Assembly: GCA_045591175.1 (NCBI GenBank)
Contig: JAZNSI010000006.1
Coordinates: forward strand, 39,294 to 103,293
Reading direction: 5' to 3'
Origin: UBA11524 sp045591175
GTDB lineage: Bacteria > Bacillota > Clostridia > Christensenellales > Aristaeellaceae
DNA: 64,000 bases
Under the pieces are notes generated by a model. It saw nothing but the letters and a program-made list of their open reading frames with translations, searched no databases and was not told the origin of the DNA. The translations under genes and the position numbers were made by a program. Shown here piece after piece: positions 1-7,593 of the stretch; within the stretch, counting starts at the first letter, position 1; each line of letters begins with the position of its first letter.

Positions 1-98
1 CGATACTTTCCCGCTTCGATGCCGAGGACGCCAAAGGACTTGAAAAGCTATGTACCGTCCTGATGAATGATGTTGACTGGTCGAATGGACTGCTATAA
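1..98 (+). CDS. C-terminal fragment, possibly a MarR-type regulator
   Basis: An open frame enters from the left edge and ends at a TAA at 96-98, giving about 31 residues that begin ILSRFDAEDAKGLEKL. The short amphipathic helix with Leu spacing resembles the last helix of MarR-family regulators, but the DNA-binding domain lies outside the window, so the assignment is weak. A strong hairpin follows directly, which supports a true gene end. It is convergent with galT. Confidence 0.4.
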   Translation, partial: ILSRFDAEDAKGLEKLCTVLMNDVDWSNGLL

Positions 99-101
99 TT
101 G

Positions 102-141
102 AAAAGGGCAGAGGAGCAATATAACTCCCCTGCCCTTTTAA
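102..141. terminator. Bidirectional rho-independent terminator
   Basis: A GC-rich stem (AAAGGGCAGAGGAG against CTCCCCTGCCCTTT) with a short A/T loop has a T-run on each side. It sits between the two convergent gene ends at 98 and 146. Confidence 0.85.
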
Positions 142-145
142 TTTG

Positions 146-1684
146 TTATCCCTGATAGCCAAGGCTTGCCATGAATCGTTTGAAACCATTCAATCCATTC
201 TCATCCTGCTTGTAAACGCCGGCATCTGCCAATACCTGCGCGCAAACCTTTGCCACTTCCTTGCGAAGAAGAGCTGCTGCGTCCTCATGATCCTTGCACA
301 GACCATTCTCTGCGACGATCTCCTGCACCCAGTCATAATGCTTCGCGGACATATCGCTGTCATCCGGCCGGATCATCGCACGTTCACCGGTCAGGAAGGC
401 TTCCAGCTCGGCCAATTCAGTTTTGAGACGACCAGGAAGAATGAACAGGCCCATCACCTCGATCAGGCCGATATTCTCCTTCTTGATGTGATGCAGCGGT
501 GCGTGCGGATGGAAGATGCCCAGCGGATGTTCCTCGCTGGTGCGATTATTTCGAAGAACGAGGGTCAACTTGTACGCCTCTTCCTCTTTGCGCAGGATGG
601 GCGTGATGGTATTGTGCGGCGTTCCATCCGTTTCGGCGAACACATCACAGGCCGCGTCAGTCCAAACGCGCCATGCGTTCAGGATGCGTTCCGCTTCGTT
701 GATGAGTGCAGCTTCATCCTTGCCGCACAGCTGAACGGCAGACATGGGCCAGTCGACAATGGCAGCCTTTACGCCCTCCACCGGGGATGTCAGCGTTGAT
801 TTCACAGGCGCCTTGTCCATCGGGAAAGCGTAGCAACCGCCCTGGAAATGGTCGTGATTCAGGATGGAACCGCCCACGATGGGCAGATCAGCATTGGAGC
901 CAAGCATATAATGGGGCACCTGGCGAACAAAGTCAAACAGCTTTTCGAAGGTGCTGCGGCTGATCTTCATGGGGGTGTGCTGGCTGTTGAATACGATGCA
1001 GTGTTCCTCATAATAGGCATAGGGCGAATACTGCACATACCAATCCTGACCCGCCAGCTTGATAGGCACAACGCGGTGATTCTGGCGCGCAGGGAAATTG
1101 CTGCGGCCACGATAACCGGGATTCTCCACGCACAGCATGCACTTGGGATAACCCACACTGGGCGCGTTTTTCAGCTTGGCGATCTCCTTGGGATCCTTCT
1201 CCGGCTTGGACAGGTTGATCGTGATTTCCAACTCCCCTGCCGGACTATCAGCGAAATAGCGCACGTTCTGTGCAATCGCATCCACCTTGATGTAATCGCA
1301 GGCACGGCACATGTTGTAGAAGCGATCGGTGGCCGCTTCTGCGTTACCGAGGGCTACGTCCGCCAGAAAAGCGTCACGCACTGCCTTGGGAGACGGCGTA
1401 AGCAAGCCCATCACGCGGGCAGAGAACAGATCGCGGGCATAACCCATGTCCTCGATCAGGCCCTTCTCAACGGCCAAATCACACAGCTGCGCAAGAAGCC
1501 TGGTCGCTGTCGCAGGGATGCTCTCCGGGAGTTCAACCGCCCCTTCAGGTGCGTCCAGATCCATTGCATCCAGCAGCAGATTACGATAATAGGGGCGATC
1601 GACCGACTCTGTCAGCTGCTTATCCTCGGCAAAAACAAGAAGCTCTTCAATCAACTGAGTTGCCTTCACAGCCCAATTCATCAT
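146..1684 (-). CDS. galT: UDP-glucose--hexose-1-phosphate uridylyltransferase (class II GalT)
   Basis: GalT exchanges UMP between UDP-glucose and galactose-1-phosphate in the cytoplasmic Leloir pathway. The 512-residue length fits the Firmicutes class II enzyme rather than the roughly 350-residue E. coli type. The catalytic His motif appears as NHDHFQGG, and the conserved stretch NPGYRGRSNFPARQNHRVVP is present. Two in-frame ATGs lie at the start; AGGA sits 8 bases before the first. The gene has its own strong promoter (1734-1762) and an inverted repeat around it, so it is probably controlled separately. galK and galE are not in the window, although a mutarotase-like gene lies at 21494. Confidence 0.95.
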   Translation of the reverse strand: MMNWAVKATQLIEELLVFAEDKQLTESVDRPYYRNLLLDAMDLDAPEGAVELPESIPATATRLLAQLCDLAVEKGLIEDMGYARDLFSARVMGLLTPSPKAVRDAFLADVALGNAEAATDRFYNMCRACDYIKVDAIAQNVRYFADSPAGELEITINLSKPEKDPKEIAKLKNAPSVGYPKCMLCVENPGYRGRSNFPARQNHRVVPIKLAGQDWYVQYSPYAYYEEHCIVFNSQHTPMKISRSTFEKLFDFVRQVPHYMLGSNADLPIVGGSILNHDHFQGGCYAFPMDKAPVKSTLTSPVEGVKAAIVDWPMSAVQLCGKDEAALINEAERILNAWRVWTDAACDVFAETDGTPHNTITPILRKEEEAYKLTLVLRNNRTSEEHPLGIFHPHAPLHHIKKENIGLIEVMGLFILPGRLKTELAELEAFLTGERAMIRPDDSDMSAKHYDWVQEIVAENGLCKDHEDAAALLRKEVAKVCAQVLADAGVYKQDENGLNGFKRFMASLGYQG

Positions 1685-1711
1685 GCTTCAATCCTCACTT
1701 CATCAGCGAAA

Positions 1712-1755
1712 AACCGCTGTTATTCAACTGTAGATTATACAGGAAAACAGCGGTT
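1712..1755. promoter_or_regulatory. Inverted repeat around the galT promoter, operator candidate
   Basis: Two perfect 10-bp inverted arms, AACCGCTGTT (1712-1721) and AACAGCGGTT (1746-1755), are separated by 24 bp. One arm lies between the -35 and -10 boxes and the other just downstream of the expected start. Because one arm is upstream of transcription, the dyad should act as DNA rather than as an RNA hairpin. The regulator is unknown. Confidence 0.5.
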
Positions 1756-1762
1756 ATGTCAA
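1734..1762 (-). promoter_or_regulatory. Sigma-A promoter of galT
   Basis: On the minus strand TTGACA (1757-1762), a 17-bp spacer and TATAAT (1734-1739): a perfect consensus match about 50 bp before the galT start codon. Confidence 0.85.
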
Positions 1763-1781
1763 TTTCTTTCCTATGAAACGC

Positions 1782-2669
1782 TTACCAGCTCAGTACCTCA
1801 TACCCGGTGTCGGTCACAAGCACCATCAGTTCCCATTGAGCTGACGGCATGCCGTCAGCAGTATAGATCTCCCAGTCATTTTCAATGCATCCGCATACAT
1901 CGGGCATGCCCATATTGACCATCGGTTCAATGGTGAATATCATGCCCGGCGCAAGTACCATGCCAGTTCCCCGCGGGATCGTATAGCCCACCCAGGGGTC
2001 TTCATGGAACTCAATCCCCACCCCATGACCGCCGATTTCTTCAACGACAGAGTACCCGTTTTCCCTTGCGTGATCATTGATGGCCTGAGCGATATCTCCC
2101 AGGCAGGCATAAGGCTTGACCTCACGCAGACCAAGCTCCACACATTCATGTGCAACTTCCACCAGCCTGCGCTTCTCCGCGCTGACCTCACCAATGCAGA
2201 ACATCCGCGAAGAGTCGGAATAGTAGCCATTCAAAATGGTGGAACAGTCCACGTTAATAATATCGCCATCGGACAGCAGCACGTCATCGGAAGGAAAACC
2301 ATGGCAGACCTGATCGTTCACTGAGGTACACACACTGTATGGATACCCCTTGTACCCCAGCGGCGCAGGGAGGCCGCCCATCTGCGTCGTCATATCATAT
2401 ACCAACTTATCGATCTCGCTGGTCCTCATGCCGGGTGCGATCCGCTTTTCGATTTCGTCCAAAACGGCTATGTTGATCTTTGCGCTTTTACGGATCAAAT
2501 CGATCTGCTCCGGCGTTTTGATCATGGCATGGGTCGGGATCTCGCGACCAGCAGCATGCAGGGACAGCAGATGGTTATCCATCTGCGCATGGCAGCTTTT
2601 ATACTTTCTGCCGCTGCCGCACCAGCATGCGTCATTGCGGCCCGGAAGAACGCCGAGGGGTGAAAGCAT
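1782..2669 (-). CDS. map: Type I methionine aminopeptidase with N-terminal SEC-C zinc motif
   Basis: This metallopeptidase removes the initiator methionine from nascent proteins. Residues about 10-27 form a SEC-C motif (CWCGSGRKYKSCH) that in this family binds zinc and is thought to help ribosome association. The catalytic domain follows, with the metal ligands recognisable in NVDCSTILNGYYSDSSR, GHGVGIEFHE and TIEPMV. The start at 2669 (MLSPLGVLPG) is chosen because GGAGGTG lies 7 bases before it; a longer reading to 2690 lacks a site. It follows degV after 17 bases and is probably cotranscribed with it. Confidence 0.93.
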   Translation of the reverse strand: MLSPLGVLPGRNDACWCGSGRKYKSCHAQMDNHLLSLHAAGREIPTHAMIKTPEQIDLIRKSAKINIAVLDEIEKRIAPGMRTSEIDKLVYDMTTQMGGLPAPLGYKGYPYSVCTSVNDQVCHGFPSDDVLLSDGDIINVDCSTILNGYYSDSSRMFCIGEVSAEKRRLVEVAHECVELGLREVKPYACLGDIAQAINDHARENGYSVVEEIGGHGVGIEFHEDPWVGYTIPRGTGMVLAPGMIFTIEPMVNMGMPDVCGCIENDWEIYTADGMPSAQWELMVLVTDTGYEVLSW

Positions 2670-2686
2670 GGCGCAGCACCTCCGTA

Positions 2687-3562
2687 TCACTTCTTAGGCG
2701 TTCTGGTCTCGCCCATGCAGAACACAGCGATCACGCCCGGGCCAGTATGCGCGCCGATGACAGATCCAACATAGGAGATTCGAATGTCGCAATTAGGCAG
2801 CGCAGCCTTGAGCAAATCAGCCAGCTGCTGTGCTTCTTCCAGACAGTCGCCATGGGAAATGTGAATCATCTGTCCATCGGGGTTCACGATGTCGGCAACG
2901 ATATGCTCCGAGAGGACGCGGATACTGCGCTTGCGCCCCGGGCATTTCTCGTATACTGCCAGCTTGCCATTTTCGTCCACATGCATGATGGGCTTGATAC
3001 GCACCAGGCTGCCGACAATGGCGCTGGCGGCAGAAACGCGTCCGCCACGGTGGAGGTGCATCAGATCGTCTACCGTGAACCAGGCAAGGAAATTCTGGAC
3101 ATTTTGCTCCACCCAGGCAGCATTGTCCTCAATGGACATTCCCTTCTCGCGGTTTTTGATGGCATAATGCACCATCAGGCCCTCGCCGGCAGATGCCTGC
3201 AAGCTGTCGATGACCAGGAGTTTGCGCTCCGGATAATCCTCACGCACCTCCTCGGCAGCCGTAAAAGCCGCAGAACAGGTGCCGCTCAGGCCGCTGGAAA
3301 ATGCGATGGTCAGCACATCGTGGCCGGCGCCCAGAAGCTCGCGGAAGCAGTTTTCCCACATTTCTGGAGTGACCTGGGCAGTCTTCAGCAGCTTGCCATT
3401 GCGCATGGCATCATAAATCTCATGGATGCTCTCATCCGTTCCGTCGGATACATAAGCTTCGCCATCCATCAAATAAGACAGATCCAGGATTCGCAGATTC
3501 TCCTGCTGATCGATCCAGGACTTGGTCATATCGATTGCAGAGTCAGTGACAATCCAGTACAT
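2687..3562 (-). CDS. DegV family fatty-acid-binding protein
   Basis: DegV proteins bind a fatty acid between two alpha/beta domains; in Firmicutes they serve as FakB-type partners that present fatty acids to the FakA kinase. The 291-residue protein has the N-terminal IVTDSAIDM motif, the TAQVTPEMW loop, and the SSGLSGTCSAA ligand-binding segment. The start at 3562 follows GGGGGAG by 5 bases; an upstream in-frame ATG at 3622 lies inside the promoter and is rejected. It leads a two-gene unit with map. No FakA gene is present here, so the pairing is inferred from the family. Confidence 0.9.
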   Translation of the reverse strand: MYWIVTDSAIDMTKSWIDQQENLRILDLSYLMDGEAYVSDGTDESIHEIYDAMRNGKLLKTAQVTPEMWENCFRELLGAGHDVLTIAFSSGLSGTCSAAFTAAEEVREDYPERKLLVIDSLQASAGEGLMVHYAIKNREKGMSIEDNAAWVEQNVQNFLAWFTVDDLMHLHRGGRVSAASAIVGSLVRIKPIMHVDENGKLAVYEKCPGRKRSIRVLSEHIVADIVNPDGQMIHISHGDCLEEAQQLADLLKAALPNCDIRISYVGSVIGAHTGPGVIAVFCMGETRTPKK

Positions 3563-3595
3563 AGTTCTCCCCCTGAATATGAAGATGATGGGAAC

Positions 3596-3624
3596 AGTAT
3601 AGCACAGAAATTCCGAAAGCACAA
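3596..3624 (-). promoter_or_regulatory. Sigma-A promoter of degV-map
   Basis: Minus-strand TTGTGC (3619-3624), 17-bp spacer, TATACT (3596-3601), placed about 35 bp before the degV start. Confidence 0.75.
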
Positions 3625-3656
3625 GTTTTTTATAACCCGATGTACAGTTTTCGAGT

Positions 3657-5225
3657 TTAAAATGGTTTGCCCGTCTTTTTCAGCGGAGCATCCTCAGCAG
3701 CAGGCTGCACACCAAGAAGCGCCTCAAGTTTTTCCAGTGTAAGCGATCCCACCGCATTGTAGATGATAACTCCCTGCTCGTCGATAATGACAGTGTGAGG
3801 CAGCATGGTGGATCCGCCGTAATCGCGGATGATGTCGCCTGTTTCATCCAAGGCAAAGGGCATCGTGTAGTCAAACCGACTCAGGTACTCGGGAACATCA
3901 TCCGTTACAAGGTCGGAATGAATGGCTACAACGCTGACTGTTTCCCCGTACTTCCGATAAATCTCATCAAAGTAAGGCAGTTCTTCGCAGCATGGCGTAC
4001 ACCACGTAGCCCAGAAATTCACGATCACGATCTTCCCTACCTGCTCACTGAGTACAAAAGGCTGATCGCTCCCATATACGGGTGCCGCAAAATCGGGCGC
4101 TTTCATGCCGACCTCGCTGCCAATAGGAAGTAGTGATTGTTCAGTATTCTCTTCGTTCGTAATGGGTACTTCTGCTTCCGCTACTTCACCAGTGGGCCGA
4201 TTGAATCCCCATAATGCAGCAAACAGCAGAAGCATTGCAGCTGTCCATGCAAGAATTCGTCTCCGACTGATAGTCTTGCGTGTTTCGGTGCCTTGCTGAG
4301 TCATTTGCGGTGCGTGGATGACATACTTCCCCGCCCTGAAGGTGATTGCCTGCGTTGGACAATCTTCGATGCACTCTCCGCAGTGAATACACTCCTGGTC
4401 TCCAACATGCCGCACGTCCATCTTGCAGCGAGCCACGCAGCGTCCGCAGTTAACGCACGCAGCTGCATCAACCTTTACGCCAATTACTGCCACCTTGCTG
4501 AACAGGCCATAGATCGCTCCCAAGGGGCACAGGAACCGGCAGAAGGCACGATAGATGAACACGCATGCGCCGACTACCAAGAGCATGATCAGGAACTTGC
4601 GCGTAAACAGCAGGCCAAGCATGCTGTACTTGTCCGCGTTCACGGGGTTAGCCAGCAGACCAACTGCACCCTCAAGGGTACCGGCTGGACATATATACTT
4701 GCAGAACGCCGGCAAAGGGTATCGTTGCGACGCATACCACAAGGGAATCCCGATCACAAAAACAACCAGGATCACATACTTCACCCAACTGAATGCCCTG
4801 GTAAGCCTTCCTTTCGGCACCTTGGGTGTGGGGATCTTATGCAATAGCTCTTGCATCAAGCCTACAGGGCAGAGAAATCCGCAGATCGTGCGGCCCAGGA
4901 TCAACCCATAGAGCAGAAGAATACCCAGTACATACGTCGGCGCACGGCTGCCAGAAGACGCCACTGCATTTTGCAGCGCACCAAGCGGACAAGCTCCGAC
5001 TGCGCCAGGGCAGGAATAGCAGTTAAATCCCGGAACACACAGCATCTTGCTGCTGCCGGTATAGATGTCACCTTTTATAAAGCCTTTGACGTGTGCGTTG
5101 TACAGAAGTGCGGTATAAAGCTGGATCAGCCTGCGCTGGGTGGGCAGATGATTCCGTAGCCATTTCAGCAGCTTAGCCAAGACCAATACACTCCGTACAG
5201 ATATTGATTGCTTTGACCAATACAT
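3657..5225 (-). CDS. Membrane polyferredoxin fused to a TlpA-like thioredoxin domain
   Basis: The 522-residue protein joins two redox modules. Residues about 1-310 resemble NapH/NosR/RdxA-type polyferredoxins: membrane segments, a Cys cluster at 63-79, CGFLCP, CKYICP and CRFLCP motifs near 115, 175 and 229, then a double 4Fe-4S ferredoxin (257-289). A membrane segment at about 324-340 leads to a C-terminal TlpA/redoxin domain with the active site WCTPC (408-412). A plausible role is carrying electrons across the membrane to an external dithiol; this is inference. Start is uncertain: ATG 5225 has little ribosome site and overlaps the upstream gene by 53 bases, whereas TTG 5186 is preceded by GGAG. 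It is cotranscribed with the CXXC protein upstream. Confidence 0.85.
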   Translation of the reverse strand: MYWSKQSISVRSVLVLAKLLKWLRNHLPTQRRLIQLYTALLYNAHVKGFIKGDIYTGSSKMLCVPGFNCYSCPGAVGACPLGALQNAVASSGSRAPTYVLGILLLYGLILGRTICGFLCPVGLMQELLHKIPTPKVPKGRLTRAFSWVKYVILVVFVIGIPLWYASQRYPLPAFCKYICPAGTLEGAVGLLANPVNADKYSMLGLLFTRKFLIMLLVVGACVFIYRAFCRFLCPLGAIYGLFSKVAVIGVKVDAAACVNCGRCVARCKMDVRHVGDQECIHCGECIEDCPTQAITFRAGKYVIHAPQMTQQGTETRKTISRRRILAWTAAMLLLFAALWGFNRPTGEVAEAEVPITNEENTEQSLLPIGSEVGMKAPDFAAPVYGSDQPFVLSEQVGKIVIVNFWATWCTPCCEELPYFDEIYRKYGETVSVVAIHSDLVTDDVPEYLSRFDYTMPFALDETGDIIRDYGGSTMLPHTVIIDEQGVIIYNAVGSLTLEKLEALLGVQPAAEDAPLKKTGKPF

Positions 5226-5643
5226 CCCGCAAACCGCCGTTCATCACACCCAGCACGATGAAAACAATAGCGATCACGAGAATAATGGCGCGCAGCCGGA
5301 CAAGGTGGGCTTCACCAGGAAGCTGGCTGCAATACTCCTTCTGCCTGATAGAACCGCAGCGAATACCAGCTGGTGCGCGCCATTCCTTAACGAAAACCGC
5401 ATGCAAAATGAACGTCCCTGCACAAATCGCACCGCACAGCGCCAGCGGAAACGCGATGTTTCGCAGCCGCGCAGCGACATCCTCCCATTGAAACACGCTG
5501 CTGAGGTACACACCCTGGGCAGTACGATTCTCCGGAGCGTTGCCGTCCATGTAGATATCAATGCACTGCCAGGCCAATAGCAATAGTGCCGCTGCAACGG
5601 CGATTGCAGTGATCCAGCGCATGCAGGTAAGCAAGTGCCGCAT
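5173..5643 (-). CDS. Membrane protein ending in a CD1871A-family CXXC motif
   Basis: The 156-residue protein has an N-terminal membrane segment, a second near the middle, and a third at the C-terminus followed by AINICTECIGLG. That end matches my recollection of the tiny clostridial CD1871A family, which consists of one membrane helix and a CxxC tail; here it is fused to an extra N-terminal part that I do not recognise. The tail cysteines could exchange electrons with the polyferredoxin-TlpA fusion encoded immediately downstream, whose start overlaps this gene. The start at 5643 has GGGAGTGG before it. Transcription begins at a perfect promoter at 5680-5708. Confidence 0.7.
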   Translation of the reverse strand: MRHLLTCMRWITAIAVAAALLLLAWQCIDIYMDGNAPENRTAQGVYLSSVFQWEDVAARLRNIAFPLALCGAICAGTFILHAVFVKEWRAPAGIRCGSIRQKEYCSQLPGEAHLVRLRAIILVIAIVFIVLGVMNGGLRDVLVKAINICTECIGLG

Positions 5644-5679
5644 GAAATCCACTCCCTTTATCATGTATATGCAACTCAT

Positions 5680-5708
5680 ATTATACCATGCGCACCGACC
5701 TGTGACAA
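5680..5708 (-). promoter_or_regulatory. Sigma-A promoter of the CXXC/polyferredoxin operon
   Basis: Minus-strand TTGTCA (5703-5708), 17-bp spacer, TATAAT (5680-5685). It is divergent from the promoter at 5749-5777, with about 40 bp between the two -35 boxes. Confidence 0.85.
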
Positions 5709-5748
5709 CCTCACAGCTCATGCCAGAATAGAAAATCGCTCCCATCGC

Positions 5749-5777
5749 TTGACTTTGTAGTTGTCAACAGATAAAAT
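5749..5777 (+). promoter_or_regulatory. Sigma-A promoter of the secreted TlpA-like gene
   Basis: TTGACT (5749-5754), 17-bp spacer, TAAAAT (5772-5777), followed by AAGGAGG seven bases before the start codon at 5806. Confidence 0.85.
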
Positions 5778-5805
5778 GAACTATACCTATTAAGGAGGAA
5801 CTGCT

Positions 5806-7542
5806 ATGAGATTACTCACGCGCATTTTTGCTCTCACAGTAACGATTACCCTGCTGATTGGCTGCTGTGCCTTCGCACATACTTCCCTTGCGTATTCAAA
5901 GGGTGACCAGATTCAGGACTTTACCTTCACCACTTATGATGGACAAACCCTTTCCTTCTCCGACGTATTGAAGGAGAAGGAAGCGGTGATGATCAACATC
6001 TGGGCCACCTGGTGCGGCCCCTGCAGAAATGAATTCCCCTTTATGCAGGAGGCCTACACGCAGTATCAGGACAAGGTCGAGATCATCGCGCTGAGCAGCG
6101 AGCCCACCGATACCCCGGACGTGCTGAAGGAATTCGCAAATCAGTACGGACTGACCTTCAAGATCGGCCAGGATCCGGTAGGTTTCCTTTCCGCGCTGCG
6201 TATGAACAGCATCCCCACGACGCTGATCGTTGATCGTTTTGGTACCATTTGCTTTGTTGAATCCGGCTCGCAGCCGGACACTGCCTCCTTCACGCGGCTG
6301 TTCGATGTCTTTCTGGGGGATCAGTACACGGAATCCATCATTTTGGATGGCGTTCCGCCCATGAAGCCCGACATTCTCCCGACGAGTGAAGCTGAACTAT
6401 CCGCTGTTTTGGGCGCAGTCGCTATCAATCCTACCAATCAATACACCTGGCCCATGGCTGTTGCTGACCAGGACGGCCGCACGGTTGTTCAGTCAACGAA
6501 TGCCGGCCGCGATGCTTCCAATGCTGCTGTAACCGTAGAGCTTGAGGCTCGCGTCGGCGATGTAGTTGCGGTCACCTTTAAGACTTCGACGGCGCCGTTG
6601 TTTGACGTGATGAAGATTTCACTGAATGGCAACGTTGTGAAGTCCTTTAGCGGCGAACACGACTGGATGACCTACGCCATTCCGGTGTCAGCTGATGGCG
6701 TACAGACGTTGACGCTTGCCTACGCGAAAGACGCGACCGGAAGTTCTGGCAAAGACACGATTTGGGTAGATCATGTTGAGGTCTTGTCCGGCAGTGCTGC
6801 TGAAGCTGCGCTTGCAGCAAATCCGCCCTACCCAGTTGCCGCAGCATGCACGCTGACCATCACCAATCCCGAAGCCCGTGAGATTACGATAACCGACCCG
6901 AGCGGTGTCCTTTATACCAACTTCGGTCATGCTAAATACTATGTTCTTAACAGTGATACGGCCACCTTTGCTGCAACGCTTACCGCAGAATACGAGCCGG
7001 AAACGACCCTCTTCTATTGCGACTACAATGGCAGCATCACGCCTGTGACCGCTGGCATGACAAGCGATGGCTACGTTGTCAGCGCAGGCGTGGATTCCGC
7101 CGAAACCACCCATTACACTTATACGTCCATGCTTCTCTATCCAAGCCCCACCACTGCGCCCACGCAGACAGTTGTGTATTTCAAGGATGAAGCCAACCTG
7201 AATCTCTTTGTCAATGGCAACCATCTTGGCAGCTGGTGCTATGTTGACAGCGAGGTCAATGTATCAACGGCGGAGAAAGCAACTGGCAGTTCCTCCTACA
7301 TCCTTCAATGCATGGATCAGGATGGGCAGCCGGTTCCCGGCGCGATGCTGCAGATCTGCAACGACAGCACCTGCGAAGTCGTGACCACCGACGATAATGG
7401 TATTTATACCTTTGCAGCAGATTCCTACGCATGGGAGATTCATGTGTTGAAAGCGCCGGCAGGCTATACGGCAGATTCCACCGATGTTGTCATTGCCCCC
7501 ACTACCGGCGGAGAAATCGTTTTCACCTTCACAAAAAACTGA
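5806..7542 (+). CDS. Exported TlpA-like thiol-disulfide protein with C-terminal beta domains
   Basis: A signal sequence with a possible lipobox (LIGC, 17-20) is followed by a redoxin/TlpA domain (about 30-175) carrying WCGPC at 69-73. Residues about 190-330 look like a beta-sandwich of carbohydrate-binding or MAM type, and about 485-578 resemble a SpaA/Cna-B prealbumin-like domain (GQPVPGAMLQI, DDNGIYTF). The last domain contains CNDSTC, a second Cys pair. There is no LPxTG signal or C-terminal membrane anchor, so it is probably a lipoprotein or secreted. It is divergent from the membrane redox operon and may be its partner; that link rests on position. The 578-residue length is far above simple TlpA proteins. 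Confidence 0.8.
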   Translation: MRLLTRIFALTVTITLLIGCCAFAHTSLAYSKGDQIQDFTFTTYDGQTLSFSDVLKEKEAVMINIWATWCGPCRNEFPFMQEAYTQYQDKVEIIALSSEPTDTPDVLKEFANQYGLTFKIGQDPVGFLSALRMNSIPTTLIVDRFGTICFVESGSQPDTASFTRLFDVFLGDQYTESIILDGVPPMKPDILPTSEAELSAVLGAVAINPTNQYTWPMAVADQDGRTVVQSTNAGRDASNAAVTVELEARVGDVVAVTFKTSTAPLFDVMKISLNGNVVKSFSGEHDWMTYAIPVSADGVQTLTLAYAKDATGSSGKDTIWVDHVEVLSGSAAEAALAANPPYPVAAACTLTITNPEAREITITDPSGVLYTNFGHAKYYVLNSDTATFAATLTAEYEPETTLFYCDYNGSITPVTAGMTSDGYVVSAGVDSAETTHYTYTSMLLYPSPTTAPTQTVVYFKDEANLNLFVNGNHLGSWCYVDSEVNVSTAEKATGSSSYILQCMDQDGQPVPGAMLQICNDSTCEVVTTDDNGIYTFAADSYAWEIHVLKAPAGYTADSTDVVIAPTTGGEIVFTFTKN

Positions 7543-7552
7543 GCAACACAAA

Positions 7553-7590
7553 ACGGAGCACATGCTGCAAATGCATGTGCTCCGTTGCTG
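7553..7590. terminator. Terminator between convergent genes
   Basis: A 13-bp stem, ACGGAGCACATGC against GCATGTGCTCCGT, separates the TlpA-like gene and yifB. The T-run is better on the minus side (TTTTG). Confidence 0.8.
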
Positions 7591-7593
7591 TAT

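Noticed and set aside
5806..7542. Sortase-anchored surface protein
   Set aside because: The Cna-B-like end suggested it, but there is no LPxTG motif, membrane helix or basic tail at the C-terminus.
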